Positions 1-10,215 of a stretch of 64,000 bases of DNA are shown piece by piece. This stretch comes from Amycolatopsis solani (GTDB lineage: Bacteria > Actinomycetota > Actinomycetes > Mycobacteriales > Pseudonocardiaceae). Both the position numbers and the translations under genes were made by a program. The notes below the pieces were generated by a model. It did no database searches and was not told the origin of the DNA. It saw only the letters and a program-made list of their open reading frames with translations. The number at the start of each line of letters is the position of its first letter. Position 1 is the first letter of the stretch. The stretch is from assembly GCF_033441515.1 (NCBI RefSeq), contig NZ_JAWQJT010000001.1, positions 3,410,001 through 3,474,000 of the forward strand, read 5' to 3'.

Positions 1-3000
1 CGGTCACCGCCATCGAACTGCGCAACCGCCTCCAGGCGGCCACCGGAAGGCGGCTGCCCGCGACCCTCGTCTTCGACTACCCGAACCCGGAAGCGCTCGC
101 GCGGCACCTGGGCGGCGAGCGGGAGACCGTGGCCGTCGCCGCGGCGAGCACGGACGAGCCCATCGCGATCGTCGCCATGAGCTGCCGGTTCCCCGGCGGC
201 GTCGGCTCGCCCGACGACCTGTGGCGGATGCTCGACGCGGGCGGCGAGGGCATCACCGGGTTCCCCGCCGACCGCGGCTGGGACCTCGACGGGCTCTTCG
301 ACCCCGACCCGGACGCGCCCGGCAAGACCTACGTCCGGGAGGGCGGTTTCCTCGATGGCGTCGCCGGCTTCGACCCCGCGTTCTTCGGGATCAGCCCCCG
401 CGAGGCCCTCGCGATGGACCCGCAGCAGCGGCTGCTCCTGGAGACGTCGTGGGAGGCGTTCGAAAGCGCCGGCATCACCCCGGCCACCCTGCGCGGCAGC
501 CGGACCGGCGTGTTCGTCGGCGCCAGCACGTCGTCGTACGGCGCCAACCTGGCCGAACCGCCGGAAGGCACCGAGGGGCACCTGCTCACCGGCACCTCGA
601 TGAGCGTCACCGCCGGCCGGCTCGCCTACACCTACGGCACCGAAGGCCCGGCCGTCACGCTCGACACGGCGTGCTCGTCGTCGCTGGTCGCGCTGCACCT
701 GGCCGGGCAGTCCCTGCGCAGCGGGGAAAGCGAGCTGGCCATCGCCGGCGGCGTGACCGTGATGGCGTCACCGGCGCCGTTCGTGCTGTTCAGCCGCCAG
801 CGCGGGCTCGCGAAGGACGGACGCTGCAAGGCGTTCTCCGCCGAGGCGGACGGGATGGGAATGGCCGAAGGCATCGGCATGGTCGTCCTGGAACGGCTGT
901 CCGACGCGCAGCGCAACGGGCACCCGGTGCTCGCGGTCATCCGCGGCTCGGCGGTCAACTCCGACGGCGCGTCGAACGGCCTCACCGCGCCGAACGGCCC
1001 TTCGCAGCAACGCGTGATCCGGCAGGCGCTCGGGATGGCGGGCCTGCGTCCGTCCGATGTGGACGCCGTCGAGGCGCACGGCACCGGGACGTCGCTCGGT
1101 GACCCGATCGAGGCGCAGGCGTTGCTGGCCACCTACGGCCAGGACCGGTCGGAGCCGTTGTGGCTGGGCAGCGTCAAGTCGAACATCGGGCACACGCAGG
1201 CCGCCTCCGGCGTCGCGGGCGTGATCAAGATGGTCATGGCCCTGCGCCACGGCGTCCTGCCGCGCACCCTGCACGCCGCCGAACGCTCCACGCACATCGA
1301 CTGGACGGCGGGCTCGGTCGAGCTGCTCACCGAACCGCGGCCGTGGGCGCCGGGCGGGAAACCGCGCCGGGCCGGGGTCTCGTCGTTCGGCGTCAGCGGG
1401 ACCAACGCGCACCTGATCCTGGAGCAGGCGCCGGACCGGGCGCCGGCCGCCGAGCCGGTGACGCCGCCCGCGGTCCCGTGGGTGCTCTCGGCCCGCACCG
1501 CCGACGCGTTGCGGGAGCAGGCCGCGAACCTGCTGTCCCGTGTGGACGGTGAGCACCCGGCCGATGTCGGGTTCTCTTTGGTGACAACGCGGTCCGAGTT
1601 CGCGCACCGGGCCGTCGTCGTCGGCCGGGACGCCGCCGAGCTGCGGGGCCGGCTGGAGAGGCTGGCCGGGCCCGGCGTCGCGGAAGGCGTGGCGGGAACG
1701 CCCGGCAAGGTCGTGTTCGTCTTTCCCGGCCAGGGTTCCCAGTGGACCGGCATGGCCGCCGAACTCCTGGACGCCTCGCCGGTGTTCGCCGCGCGGATGG
1801 CCGAATGCGCGGCCGCGCTGGCGTCCCATGTGGACTTCCCGGTGCTCGACGTCGTCCGCGCGGGCGAGCCGATCGGGCGGGTCGACGTCGTGCAGCCGGT
1901 GCTGTGGGCGATCCTGGTGTCGCTGGCCGCCGTCTGGGAGTCGCTCGGCGTCCGGCCGGACGCCGTGCTCGGGCACAGCCAGGGCGAGATCGCCGCGGCC
2001 GTGGTCGCCGGCGGACTGTCCCTCGAGGACGGTGCCCGGGTGGTTGCCCTGCGCAGCCAAGCGATCCGCGAACTGGCGGGTCAGGGTGGGATGGTGTCGG
2101 TCGCGCTCGGGGCCGACCTCGTGCGTGCCCGGCTGGCGGACTACGCGGACCTGTCGGTCGCGGCGGTGAACGGACCCGGCTCGGTCGTCGTGTCCGGGGG
2201 AGCGGACGAGCTGACCCGCTTCCACGACGCCTGCGCCGCGGACGGGGTGCGCGTCCGGCGGCTCCCGGTGGACTACGCGTCGCACTCGGCCCACGTGTCC
2301 CGCATCGAGGACCGGCTGGCCGGACTGCTGGCGCCGGTGAAGCCGGTGGCGGGCCGGGTGCCGTTCTTCTCGACGGTGACCGGTGAGCTGGTCGACACGA
2401 CTAAGCTCGACGCGGGTTACTGGTACCGCAACCTGCGCCAGACGGTGGAGTTCGAGCGGGCCACGCGGGCGCTGCTGGACTCCGGGCACGGCGTGTTCGT
2501 CGAGTGCAGCCCGCACCCGGTGCTGACGACGGCGATCGGCGAGACGGCGGAACGCGCCGAACGCCCGGTCGTCACCGGCGGCACCCTCCGGCGCGACGCG
2601 GGTGGCGCGGACCGGGTCCTGCTGTCGGCGGCCGAGCTGTACGTCCAGGGCGTGCCGGTCGACTGGGCCGGGGTGTTCACCGGGGCCCGCCGGGTCGAGC
2701 TGCCGGTGTACCCGTTCCGGCACCAGCGGTTCTGGCTGGACTTCCAGCTCCCCGCGGCGGCGAAGGCGGAGGACACCGGCTTCTGGTCCGCGGTGGACGC
2801 GGGCGACCCGGCCGAATTGGCCGCGGTCCTCGGCGCCGACTCCGACGCGGTGGCGTCGGTGCTGCCCGCATTGGCGCGCTGGCGGGCCGACCGTGCGGAA
2901 GAGTCCGCGGTGGATTCGATGCGTTATGCGGTCGAGTGGGAGCAGGCCGCCGAGCCGGTCGCGGGCTCGCCGGGCCGGTGGTTGGTGGTCACGCCGGACG

Positions 3001-4820
3001 ACAGCGACCCGCTGATCGCGGAGTTCGCGCGGCAGGGGCACGAGGTCGTGGTGGCCGAGCCGGGCGAGCGCCTGGCCGGCGAGTTCACCGGCGTCGTCTC
3101 CCTCCTCGCCGCCGATCGGTCCGAACTGCGGCCCGGCGTCACCGCCGGGCTCGTCGCGAACCTCGTGCTCTCCCAGCGGCTCACCGAAGCCGGGATCAGC
3201 GCTCCGCTCTGGTGCGTGACCCGCGGTGCCGTGCGCGTCACGGCCGCGGACCTCCCGCCGGACCCGGTGCAGGCCCAGACCTGGGGCTTCGGGCGCGTCC
3301 TCGGCCTCGAGCAGCCGCAGCGCTGGGGCGGCCTGGTCGACCTGCCCGCCGACCCCGACGAGGACGCCATCCAGCGCGCTCTCGCCACCATCACCGGCGG
3401 TGGTGCCGAAGACCAGGTCGCCGTCCGCGGTGACGGGGTCTTCGGGCGGCGCCTGATCCGGGCGCCCAAGCCGGCCACACCCCCGGCACCGTGGCGGCCG
3501 CGCGGGACCGTGCTGGTCACCGGGGCCACCGGGGCGCTCGGTCCGGTCATCGCCCGCAAGCTGGCCGCGGACGGCGCCGAGCACCTGGTGCTCACCAGCC
3601 GCCGGGGGAGTGCGGCGGCCGGGATGGCCGAGCTGGCCGCGGAACTCACCGAAGCCGGGACCGGGGTGACCGTCGCGGCCTGTGACGTCGCCGATCGGGA
3701 CGCGCTGGCGACCCTCGTCGAGAAGACCGAGGCCGACCACGGGCCGATCCGGGCGGTCGTGCACGCCGCCACGCTGATCCGGCTCACCGCGCTGGCCGAG
3801 TCCACTGTGGACGAGTTCGCCGACGTCCTCGCGGCCAAGGTCGCCGGGGCCGCGCACCTCGACGCCCTGTTCGCCGAGCGCGAGCTCGACGCCTTCGTGC
3901 TCTTCTCCTCGATCGCCGGGGTCTGGGGCAGCGGCGACCACGGCGCGTACGCGGCGGGCTCGGCCTACCTGGACGCCCTCGCCGAGCGGCGGCGGGCCGG
4001 CGGCCGCACGGCGACGTCGATCGCCTGGGGCGTGTGGGACGCCCGGCACGTGCTCGACGACGGCGTCGTCGTCGAGGACCTGATGGACCTCAACCCCGAG
4101 TGGCACGGCCTGTCCCCGATGGCGACGGCGGCCGGCATGCGCGGGATGCAGCGGGCGCTCGACCTCGACGACACCTTCGTCGCGGTCGCCGACGTCGACT
4201 GGGCGCGGTTCACCGCCGCGTTCACCTCGGCGCGGCCGAGCCCGCTGCTCGGCGGGATCGAGGACGTCCGGCGCATCCTCGCCGCGGAAGCCGAGGCCGA
4301 CGCGGCCGCTATCGGCACGATGGAAGCGTTTCGGGAGCGGCTGCTGGCAATGTCGGTCGTCGAGCGCCACCGGACCGTGCTGGAGCTGGTCCGCGGCGTG
4401 GCGGCGACCGTGCTCGGGCACGACTCGCCGTCGGCGCTCGACCCGGCCCAGGCGTTCGGAGAGCTCGGGTTCGACTCGCTCACCGCGGTCGACCTGCGCA
4501 ACCGGCTCGCCGCGGCCACCGGGCTGCGGCTGCCCGCCACGCTCGTCTTCGACCACCCGAGCGCGCAGGCCCTCGCCACGCACGTCCTCGCCGAGCTCCT
4601 GCCCGGCGACACGGCGGCGGGCCTGGCCGAGCTCGACCGGCTGGAGGCGGCGCTCGCGGACGGTGTCGCCGACGGCCCGGCGCGCACGGAGCTGACGCTG
4701 CGGCTGACCACGCTGCTGAGCCGGCTGAACACCGCCGAGCCGGCGCCCGGGGACCGCGACCTCGGCGCGGCGACCGACGACGAGCTGTTCGACGTCCTCG
4801 ACGGCCTGCGCACCCCCTGA
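1..4820 (+). CDS. Type I modular polyketide synthase, 5'-truncated: ACP tail, then KS-AT(methylmalonyl)-KR-ACP
   Basis: Only the 3' part of the gene is here; the frame is open from base 3 and begins inside an ACP that loads the first visible module. One full module follows. The KS (about 153-1430) has the active Cys at 672-674 in TACSSS, plus HGTGT and NIGHT. The AT (about 1711-2580) has GHSQGE (Ser 1977-1979) and YASH (2274-2285), the signature for methylmalonyl-CoA. The KR (about 3500-4230) has VTGATGALG, no LDD, Trp at Tyr-8 and His at Tyr-3, which predicts an A2-type hydroxyl. The Asn normally four residues after the catalytic Tyr is Ser. The ACP has its phosphopantetheine Ser at 4476-4478. 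The C-terminus ends in a helical docking segment ([14 protein letters not shown]). There is no DH or ER, so this module should leave a beta-hydroxyl next to a methyl branch. The next gene starts 24 bp downstream, implying one transcript. Confidence 0.97.
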   Translation, partial: VTAIELRNRLQAATGRRLPATLVFDYPNPEALARHLGGERETVAVAAASTDEPIAIVAMSCRFPGGVGSPDDLWRMLDAGGEGITGFPADRGWDLDGLFDPDPDAPGKTYVREGGFLDGVAGFDPAFFGISPREALAMDPQQRLLLETSWEAFESAGITPATLRGSRTGVFVGASTSSYGANLAEPPEGTEGHLLTGTSMSVTAGRLAYTYGTEGPAVTLDTACSSSLVALHLAGQSLRSGESELAIAGGVTVMASPAPFVLFSRQRGLAKDGRCKAFSAEADGMGMAEGIGMVVLERLSDAQRNGHPVLAVIRGSAVNSDGASNGLTAPNGPSQQRVIRQALGMAGLRPSDVDAVEAHGTGTSLGDPIEAQALLATYGQDRSEPLWLGSVKSNIGHTQAASGVAGVIKMVMALRHGVLPRTLHAAERSTHIDWTAGSVELLTEPRPWAPGGKPRRAGVSSFGVSGTNAHLILEQAPDRAPAAEPVTPPAVPWVLSARTADALREQAANLLSRVDGEHPADVGFSLVTTRSEFAHRAVVVGRDAAELRGRLERLAGPGVAEGVAGTPGKVVFVFPGQGSQWTGMAAELLDASPVFAARMAECAAALASHVDFPVLDVVRAGEPIGRVDVVQPVLWAILVSLAAVWESLGVRPDAVLGHSQGEIAAAVVAGGLSLEDGARVVALRSQAIRELAGQGGMVSVALGADLVRARLADYADLSVAAVNGPGSVVVSGGADELTRFHDACAADGVRVRRLPVDYASHSAHVSRIEDRLAGLLAPVKPVAGRVPFFSTVTGELVDTTKLDAGYWYRNLRQTVEFERATRALLDSGHGVFVECSPHPVLTTAIGETAERAERPVVTGGTLRRDAGGADRVLLSAAELYVQGVPVDWAGVFTGARRVELPVYPFRHQRFWLDFQLPAAAKAEDTGFWSAVDAGDPAELAAVLGADSDAVASVLPALARWRADRAEESAVDSMRYAVEWEQAAEPVAGSPGRWLVVTPDDSDPLIAEFARQGHEVVVAEPGERLAGEFTGVVSLLAADRSELRPGVTAGLVANLVLSQRLTEAGISAPLWCVTRGAVRVTAADLPPDPVQAQTWGFGRVLGLEQPQRWGGLVDLPADPDEDAIQRALATITGGGAEDQVAVRGDGVFGRRLIRAPKPATPPAPWRPRGTVLVTGATGALGPVIARKLAADGAEHLVLTSRRGSAAAGMAELAAELTEAGTGVTVAACDVADRDALATLVEKTEADHGPIRAVVHAATLIRLTALAESTVDEFADVLAAKVAGAAHLDALFAERELDAFVLFSSIAGVWGSGDHGAYAAGSAYLDALAERRRAGGRTATSIAWGVWDARHVLDDGVVVEDLMDLNPEWHGLSPMATAAGMRGMQRALDLDDTFVAVADVDWARFTAAFTSARPSPLLGGIEDVRRILAAEAEADAAAIGTMEAFRERLLAMSVVERHRTVLELVRGVAATVLGHDSPSALDPAQAFGELGFDSLTAVDLRNRLAAATGLRLPATLVFDHPSAQALATHVLAELLPGDTAAGLAELDRLEAALADGVADGPARTELTLRLTTLLSRLNTAEPAPGDRDLGAATDDELFDVLDGLRTP

Positions 4821-4844
4821 CCGTTCGCACCTAGGAGCACCACC

Positions 4845-7800
4845 ATGGACACCCCCGAAGAGAAGCTGCGGGAGTACCTCCGCTGGGCCACCACCGACCT
4901 GCGCGACACCCGCAAGCGGCTGGCCGACCTCGAAGACCGGACGCACGAGCCGATCGCGGTCGTCGGCACCGGCTGCCGGTACCCGGGTGGCGTCCGCTCG
5001 GCCGCCGACCTCTGGCGGCTCGTCGAGGAGGGTGGCGACGCCGTCGGGGAGTTCCCCGCCGAGCGCGGCTGGGACGTCGAGGCGCTCTACGACCCCGACC
5101 CCGACAGCCAGGGCACGACCTACGCGCGCGGCGGCGGCTTCTACCGCGACGCCGGGCAGTTCGACGCGGGCTTCTTTTCGATCAGCCCGCGCGAGGCGCT
5201 CGCGATGGACCCGCAGCAGCGGCTGCTCCTGGAGATCGGCTGGGAGGCCTTCGAAAGCGCGGGCATCGACCCCGCGTCGGTGCGCGGCGAGCAGGCGGGG
5301 GTGTTCGTCGGCGGCGGGTTCTCCGACTACGGCGGCGCGATGCAGTCCGCGCCCGAAGGCGTCGAAGGCCACCTGGTGACGGGCAAGGCCGGCAGTGTCC
5401 TTTCCGGACGGATCGCCTACACCCTCGGACTGGAAGGGCCGGCCGTCACGGTGGACACGGCGTGTTCGTCGTCGCTGGTGGCGCTGCACCTCGCGGTGCA
5501 GGCCCTGCGGCGCGGCGAGTGCACGATGGCGCTGGCCGGCGGCGTGACGATCATGTCGACCCCGGCCGTGCTGATCGAGTTCAGCCGCCAGCGCGGGGTC
5601 GCCCCGGACGGGCGCTGCAAGGCGTTCGCCGCGGCCGCCGACGGGATGGGCCTGGCCGAGGGCGCGGGCGTGGTGCTGCTGGAACGGCTCTCGGACGCGG
5701 TCGCGAAGGGCCGGACCGTGCTCGCGGTCATCCGCGGCTCGGCGATCAACCAGGACGGCGCGTCCAACGGCCTGTCCGCCCCGAGCGGCCCCGCCCAGCG
5801 CCGCGTGATCCGCCGGGCGCTCGCGGACGCGCGGCTCACCCCGGCCGAGATCGACGTCGTCGAGGCGCACGGCACCGGCACCGAACTGGGCGACCCGATC
5901 GAGGCGCAGGCGCTGCTGGCGACGTACGGCCAGTCCCGCTCGGGCGCGCCGCTGTGGCTGGGCAGCGTCAAGTCGAACATCGGGCACGCGCAGGCGGCGT
6001 CCGGCGTGGCGGGCGTGCTCAAGATGATCGAGGCCTTGCGGCACGGGCAGCTGCCGAAGACGTTGCACGTCGACGAGCCGTCGCCGCACATCGACTGGGA
6101 CTCGGGCGAGGTGGAGCTGCTCACGGAGGCCCGTGCGTGGCCGGCCGCCGACCGCCCGCGCCGCGCGGCGGTGTCGTCGTTCGGGGTGAGCGGCACGAAC
6201 GCCCACGTCATCCTGGAGGAGGCCCCAAAGCGCCCCAATGTGGCGTTGGGTGCATCCAACGCACCGAACGCCACATTGGGTGCGTCTGACGCACCCAATG
6301 CCACATTGGGGCGCTGGGGGACTGCCGTGCCGTGGGTGCTGAGCGCGAAGACCGCGAGTGCGCTGCGGGCGCGGGCCGCCCAGCTCGCCGAGGTGCCCGG
6401 GGAGCCCGCTGACGTCGGGTTTTCGCTGGCCACCACCCGGACCGTGCTGGAGCACCGCGCCGTCGTCCTCGGGGACGGCGGCGAGTTGCGGCGCGGGCTG
6501 GCCGCGCTGGCCGCGGGTGAGCCGGACCCGGCCGTCGTCGAGGGGACGCCGTCGGGCGGCGGCGGGGTCGTTTTCGTCTTTCCCGGGCAGGGTTCGCAGT
6601 GGGCCGGGATGGGGCAGGAACTCCTGGCGGCCGAGCCGGTGTTCGCGGCACGCATGGCCGAGTGCGCGAAGGCGCTGGAGTCCCATGTGGACTGGCAGCT
6701 CCTCGACGTCCTTTCCGACGAAGCCGCCCTGCGGCGCGTCGACGTCGTGCAGCCCGCGCTCTGGGCGGTGATGGTCTCGCTGGCCGCGGTGTGGCGCGCC
6801 CACGGCGTCGAACCGGCGGCGGTGCTCGGGCACAGCCAGGGCGAGATCGCGGCCGCGTGCGTCGCCGGCGCACTGTCCCTTGAGGACGCTGCCATGGTGG
6901 TCGCGGTGCGCAGCCGCGAACTGCTGCGCCTGGCCGGCGGGGGCGGCATGGTCTCCGTGGCCCAGCCGGTCGCTGCGGTGACCGAGCGGATCGAGGGCAC
7001 CGGGCTGGCGATCGCCGCCGCCAACGGGGCGAACTCCGTCGTCGTGTCCGGGCCGGACGGCGCGCTCGAGAAGCTGCTGTCCGGGTGTGCGGCCGACGGC
7101 GTCCGCGCCCGGCGCGTGCCGGTGGACTACGCGTCGCACTCCGAGCAGGTCGAAGCCATCGAGGAACGGCTGCTCGAAGTCCTCGCGCCGGTGCGGCCGC
7201 GGGCGGGCGAGCTGCCGTTCTACTCGACCGTCACCGGCCGCCCGGCCGACCCCACCCAGCTCGACGCCGGGTACTGGTACTGCAACCTCCGCCAGACCGT
7301 CGAGTTCGAGCAGGCCACGCGCAAGCTGCTCGCCGACGGCCACGGCGTCTTCGTCGAGTGCAGCCCGCACCCGGTGCTGGCCACCGCCGTGCAGGAGACG
7401 GCGGAGGACGCGGGCCACGAGGTCGTCGCGGTCGGTTCGCTCCGCCGCGACGACGGCGGCCGGCCGCGCCTGCTGCGGTCGATCGCCGAGGCGTTCGTGC
7501 GCGGCGTCCCCGCCGACTGGGCGACGGCGTTCGAGGGCGCGAACACCGTGCCGCTGCCGACCTACCCCTTCGAGGGCGACCACTACTGGCTCCCGGCCAC
7601 GGCAGCCGCCGCCGATCTCGGTTCCGCGGGCCTCACGTCGGCGGGGCACCCGCTCCTCGGTGCCGCCGTCGAGCTGCCCGACGACGGCGGATTCCTCTTC
7701 ACCGGACGGCTTTCCCTGCGGTCGCACCCGTGGCTGGCCGAGCACGCCGTGCACGGCACGGTCCTGCTCGTCGGTACGGCGTTCGTCGAACTCGCTTTGC

Positions 7801-10133
7801 ACGCCGCCGCCGAGGCGGGCTGCGCCGAAGTGGAAGAGCTGGCGCTGGAGGCGCCGCTCGTGCTGCCCGCCGACGGCGCGGTGCTGATCCGGCTCACCGC
7901 CGGCGCGGCGGACGACGGCGGCCGCCGGACCGTGGCGCTGCACTCGCGGCCCGAGGACGACCTGCTCGGCGAATGGACGCGGCACGCCGCCGGGTTCGCC
8001 GTGCCGGACGCCGCCGTCCCCACCGCCGGGCTCGCGGTGTGGCCCCCGGTGGACGCCGAGCCGGTGCCGCTCGACGACGTCTACGGACGCGCGGCCGACC
8101 GCGGGTTCGTGTACGGGCCGGTGTTCCAGGGCTTGCGGGCCGTCTGGCGGCGCGGCGAGGAGGTGTTCGCCGAAGTGGCGCTGCCGCGCGAACACCACGG
8201 TGAAGCCGCGCGGTTCGGCGTGCACCCGGCGTTGCTCGACGCCGCCCTGCACGCCGTCGCGCTCGGCTCGCTGAACTCCGAAGGCACCGGGCGGCTGCCG
8301 TTCTCGTGGGCGGGGGTCCGGCTGTACGCGGCGGGCGCGACGGCGTTGCGCGTGCGGCTCACGCCGTCGGGCACGGAGACGCTGACCGTCGAGGTCGCCG
8401 ACGAAGCCGGGTCGCCGGTCGCGGTGATCGACGCGCTCGCCTCGCGGCCCGTCGTGCCCGGCCAGGTGCGGGCGGCCCGGCGCGCGGGTCCGCTGTTCCG
8501 CGTCGACTGGGTACCCGGCGCTCCCGGTGACCCCGTCGACGCTGAGTTCGTCCCGGTGCCGCGGGGTGATGTTCGTGAAGTGCTGGGCGCGGTGCTGGCT
8601 CGTGTCCAGTCCGAATTGGACGGTGACCGGCGGCTCGTGTTCGTCACTTCCGGCGCGACCACCGACGATCCGGTCGCCGCGGCCGTCTGGGGACTGGTGC
8701 GGTCGGCGCAGGCCGAGCACCCGGACCGGTTCGTCCTGCTCGATCTGGAGCACCCGGACGACCCGGTGCCCGCCGCGCTTCCCGCGGACGAGAACCAGTT
8801 TGTCGTCCGAAGTGGACAGGTTTTCGTCCCGCGTCTGGCGCCGGTTCCCGCCGAGCCCGCCGAACCCCCGGCGTTCGACGGCAGCGTGCTGATCACCGGC
8901 GGCACCGGGACGCTCGGCCGGCTGGTCGCCGGGCACCTCGCGCGGAACGGGACGAAACGGCTGGTGCTGGTCAGCCGGCGCGGGTACGCCGCCCCCGGCG
9001 CCGCGGACGTCGTCTCCGGCCTGACCGCGCTGGGCGCGGAGGTGACCGTCGTGGCGTGCGACGTCGCCGACCGCGCCCGCCTGGCCGAAGTCCTCGACGA
9101 CGTGCCCGATCTCGCGGCCGTGGTGCACACCGCGGGCGCGCTGGACGACGGCGTCGTCGAAACCCTGACGCCGGAGCGGATCGACGTCGTGCTGCGGGCC
9201 AAAGTGGACGCGGCCCGGCACCTCCACGAGCTGGCCCCCGACGCGCACCTGGTGCTGTTCTCCTCGGCCGCGGGCACGTTCGGCACGCCGGGGCAGGGCA
9301 ACTACGCCGCCGCCAACGCCTACCTCGACGCGCTGGCCCGGCACCGGCGGGCGCGCGGGCTGCCCGGGCAGTCGCTCGCGTGGGGCTTGTGGGCCGACAC
9401 CAGCGAACTGACCGGCACTCTCGGCTCGACGGGCTTGGACCGGTTGCGCCGCAACGGGTCCCGGGCGTTCTCCGCGGAAGACGGACTCGCCGCTTTCGAC
9501 CTGGCCCTGGCCACCGGGGAGCCGGTGGTGGTCCCGGTGCAGCTCGACCTGCGCGTGCGCGGCGACCACGGCGTGCCGCCGGTGCTGCGGGGACTGGTCC
9601 GCGCGCCGCTGCGGCGGACCGCGGCCGTCGACACCTCGGTGCGCGGGCAGCTGTCGGGGCTCGCACCGGAGGAACGGGACCGAGTGCTGCTCACACTGGT
9701 GCGCGCCCAGGCCGCCGCGGTGCTCGGGCACGCCGGCCCCGGCGCGGTCGAGCCGGGCCGCGGGTTCCTCGACCTCGGGTTCGACTCGCTCACCGCGGTC
9801 GAACTGCGCAACCGCCTGCAGGCCGCGACGGGCGCGCGGCTGCCCGCGACGCTCGTGTTCGACCACCCGACGGCAACGGCGCTCGCCCGGTTCCTCGCCG
9901 AGCGCCTCGGCACGGACACCGCCCCGGCGCTCGCCCCCGCTCTGGCCGAGCTCGGCCGCCTCGAGACCGTGCTGGCGCCGTTCACCGGCGAGGCCCGCGA
10001 GGCGATCACGCTGCGGCTGAGGGAACTGCTGGCCCGCTGGAGCACCGAGCCCGAAGCCGGCCCGGCCGCCGACATCGACGCGGCCACGGACGACGAGCTG
10101 TTCGGCGTCCTCGACGAGCTGCGCACCCCCTGA
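4845..10133 (+). CDS. Type I modular polyketide synthase, one module: KS-AT(methylmalonyl)-DH-KR-ACP
   Basis: Protein of 1762 aa. The ATG at 4845 is preceded by AGGAG and followed by a coiled-coil docking helix ([20 protein letters not shown]). Domains: KS with Cys at 5463-5465 in TACSSS; AT with GHSQGE (Ser 6834-6836) and YASH (7128-7139), so methylmalonyl-specific; DH with catalytic His at 7743-7745 and [12 protein letters not shown] with GGTGTLG and LDD (B-type); ACP with Ser at 9786-9788. The DH motif HxxxGxxxxP reads [11 protein letters not shown], with Val replacing Pro, so dehydration is likely but not certain. Expected product is an alpha-methyl, alpha,beta-unsaturated thioester, or a beta-hydroxyl if the DH is dead. 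The KS-AT linker contains an in-frame 87-bp palindromic element (6229-6315). The C-terminal docking tail is almost the same as that of the previous PKS. Confidence 0.97.
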   Translation: MDTPEEKLREYLRWATTDLRDTRKRLADLEDRTHEPIAVVGTGCRYPGGVRSAADLWRLVEEGGDAVGEFPAERGWDVEALYDPDPDSQGTTYARGGGFYRDAGQFDAGFFSISPREALAMDPQQRLLLEIGWEAFESAGIDPASVRGEQAGVFVGGGFSDYGGAMQSAPEGVEGHLVTGKAGSVLSGRIAYTLGLEGPAVTVDTACSSSLVALHLAVQALRRGECTMALAGGVTIMSTPAVLIEFSRQRGVAPDGRCKAFAAAADGMGLAEGAGVVLLERLSDAVAKGRTVLAVIRGSAINQDGASNGLSAPSGPAQRRVIRRALADARLTPAEIDVVEAHGTGTELGDPIEAQALLATYGQSRSGAPLWLGSVKSNIGHAQAASGVAGVLKMIEALRHGQLPKTLHVDEPSPHIDWDSGEVELLTEARAWPAADRPRRAAVSSFGVSGTNAHVILEEAPKRPNVALGASNAPNATLGASDAPNATLGRWGTAVPWVLSAKTASALRARAAQLAEVPGEPADVGFSLATTRTVLEHRAVVLGDGGELRRGLAALAAGEPDPAVVEGTPSGGGGVVFVFPGQGSQWAGMGQELLAAEPVFAARMAECAKALESHVDWQLLDVLSDEAALRRVDVVQPALWAVMVSLAAVWRAHGVEPAAVLGHSQGEIAAACVAGALSLEDAAMVVAVRSRELLRLAGGGGMVSVAQPVAAVTERIEGTGLAIAAANGANSVVVSGPDGALEKLLSGCAADGVRARRVPVDYASHSEQVEAIEERLLEVLAPVRPRAGELPFYSTVTGRPADPTQLDAGYWYCNLRQTVEFEQATRKLLADGHGVFVECSPHPVLATAVQETAEDAGHEVVAVGSLRRDDGGRPRLLRSIAEAFVRGVPADWATAFEGANTVPLPTYPFEGDHYWLPATAAAADLGSAGLTSAGHPLLGAAVELPDDGGFLFTGRLSLRSHPWLAEHAVHGTVLLVGTAFVELALHAAAEAGCAEVEELALEAPLVLPADGAVLIRLTAGAADDGGRRTVALHSRPEDDLLGEWTRHAAGFAVPDAAVPTAGLAVWPPVDAEPVPLDDVYGRAADRGFVYGPVFQGLRAVWRRGEEVFAEVALPREHHGEAARFGVHPALLDAALHAVALGSLNSEGTGRLPFSWAGVRLYAAGATALRVRLTPSGTETLTVEVADEAGSPVAVIDALASRPVVPGQVRAARRAGPLFRVDWVPGAPGDPVDAEFVPVPRGDVREVLGAVLARVQSELDGDRRLVFVTSGATTDDPVAAAVWGLVRSAQAEHPDRFVLLDLEHPDDPVPAALPADENQFVVRSGQVFVPRLAPVPAEPAEPPAFDGSVLITGGTGTLGRLVAGHLARNGTKRLVLVSRRGYAAPGAADVVSGLTALGAEVTVVACDVADRARLAEVLDDVPDLAAVVHTAGALDDGVVETLTPERIDVVLRAKVDAARHLHELAPDAHLVLFSSAAGTFGTPGQGNYAAANAYLDALARHRRARGLPGQSLAWGLWADTSELTGTLGSTGLDRLRRNGSRAFSAEDGLAAFDLALATGEPVVVPVQLDLRVRGDHGVPPVLRGLVRAPLRRTAAVDTSVRGQLSGLAPEERDRVLLTLVRAQAAAVLGHAGPGAVEPGRGFLDLGFDSLTAVELRNRLQAATGARLPATLVFDHPTATALARFLAERLGTDTAPALAPALAELGRLETVLAPFTGEAREAITLRLRELLARWSTEPEAGPAADIDAATDDELFGVLDELRTP
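6229..6315. repeat. 87-bp palindromic element inside the PKS KS-AT linker
   Basis: Perfect 16-bp inverted ends (6229-6244 and 6300-6315, beginning AGCGCCCCAATGTGGC) enclose two internal palindromic 30-bp units containing ACATTGGGTGCGTC and its complement. The length is 29 codons, so the PKS frame stays open and reads as [13 protein letters not shown] low-complexity peptide. It lies just after the KS end motif ([10 protein letters not shown]). Copies occur at 14504-14560, 24774-24914 (degenerate) and in non-coding DNA at 36948-37034. No transposase is nearby. It resembles in style the palindromic coding insertions known from Rickettsia. Confidence 0.93.
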
Positions 10134-10146
10134 CCACCGCACCGCC

Positions 10147-10194
10147 GGTCGTGAGTGGCAAGTCGGGTTAGAACCCGACTTGCCACTCACGACC
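10147..10194. repeat. 48-bp near-perfect palindrome between PKS genes
   Basis: Two 23-bp arms (10147-10169 and 10172-10194, left arm beginning GGTCGTGAGTGGCAAG) are exact reverse complements separated by only 2 nt. It lies in the 82-bp gap between the second and third PKS genes, ending 8 bp before the ribosome binding site of the third. As RNA it would form a very stable hairpin. It has no T-run, so it may act as an attenuator, an mRNA-processing or stabilising site, or simply be a dispersed genomic palindrome. Function is unproven. Confidence 0.9.
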
Positions 10195-10215
10195 ACTCAC
10201 GCCTGGAGCCATCGG

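Noticed and set aside
6229..6315. CRISPR array or tandem minisatellite in the PKS linker.
   Set aside because: The repeats are palindromic and contiguous with no spacers, and no cas genes are present. A dispersed palindromic element fits better.
768..10196. Very long open frames on the strand opposite the PKS genes, up to thousands of codons.
   Set aside because: They are produced by the extreme third-position GC of the PKS genes. They carry no domain motifs, and the plus-strand frames hold all conserved PKS signatures.
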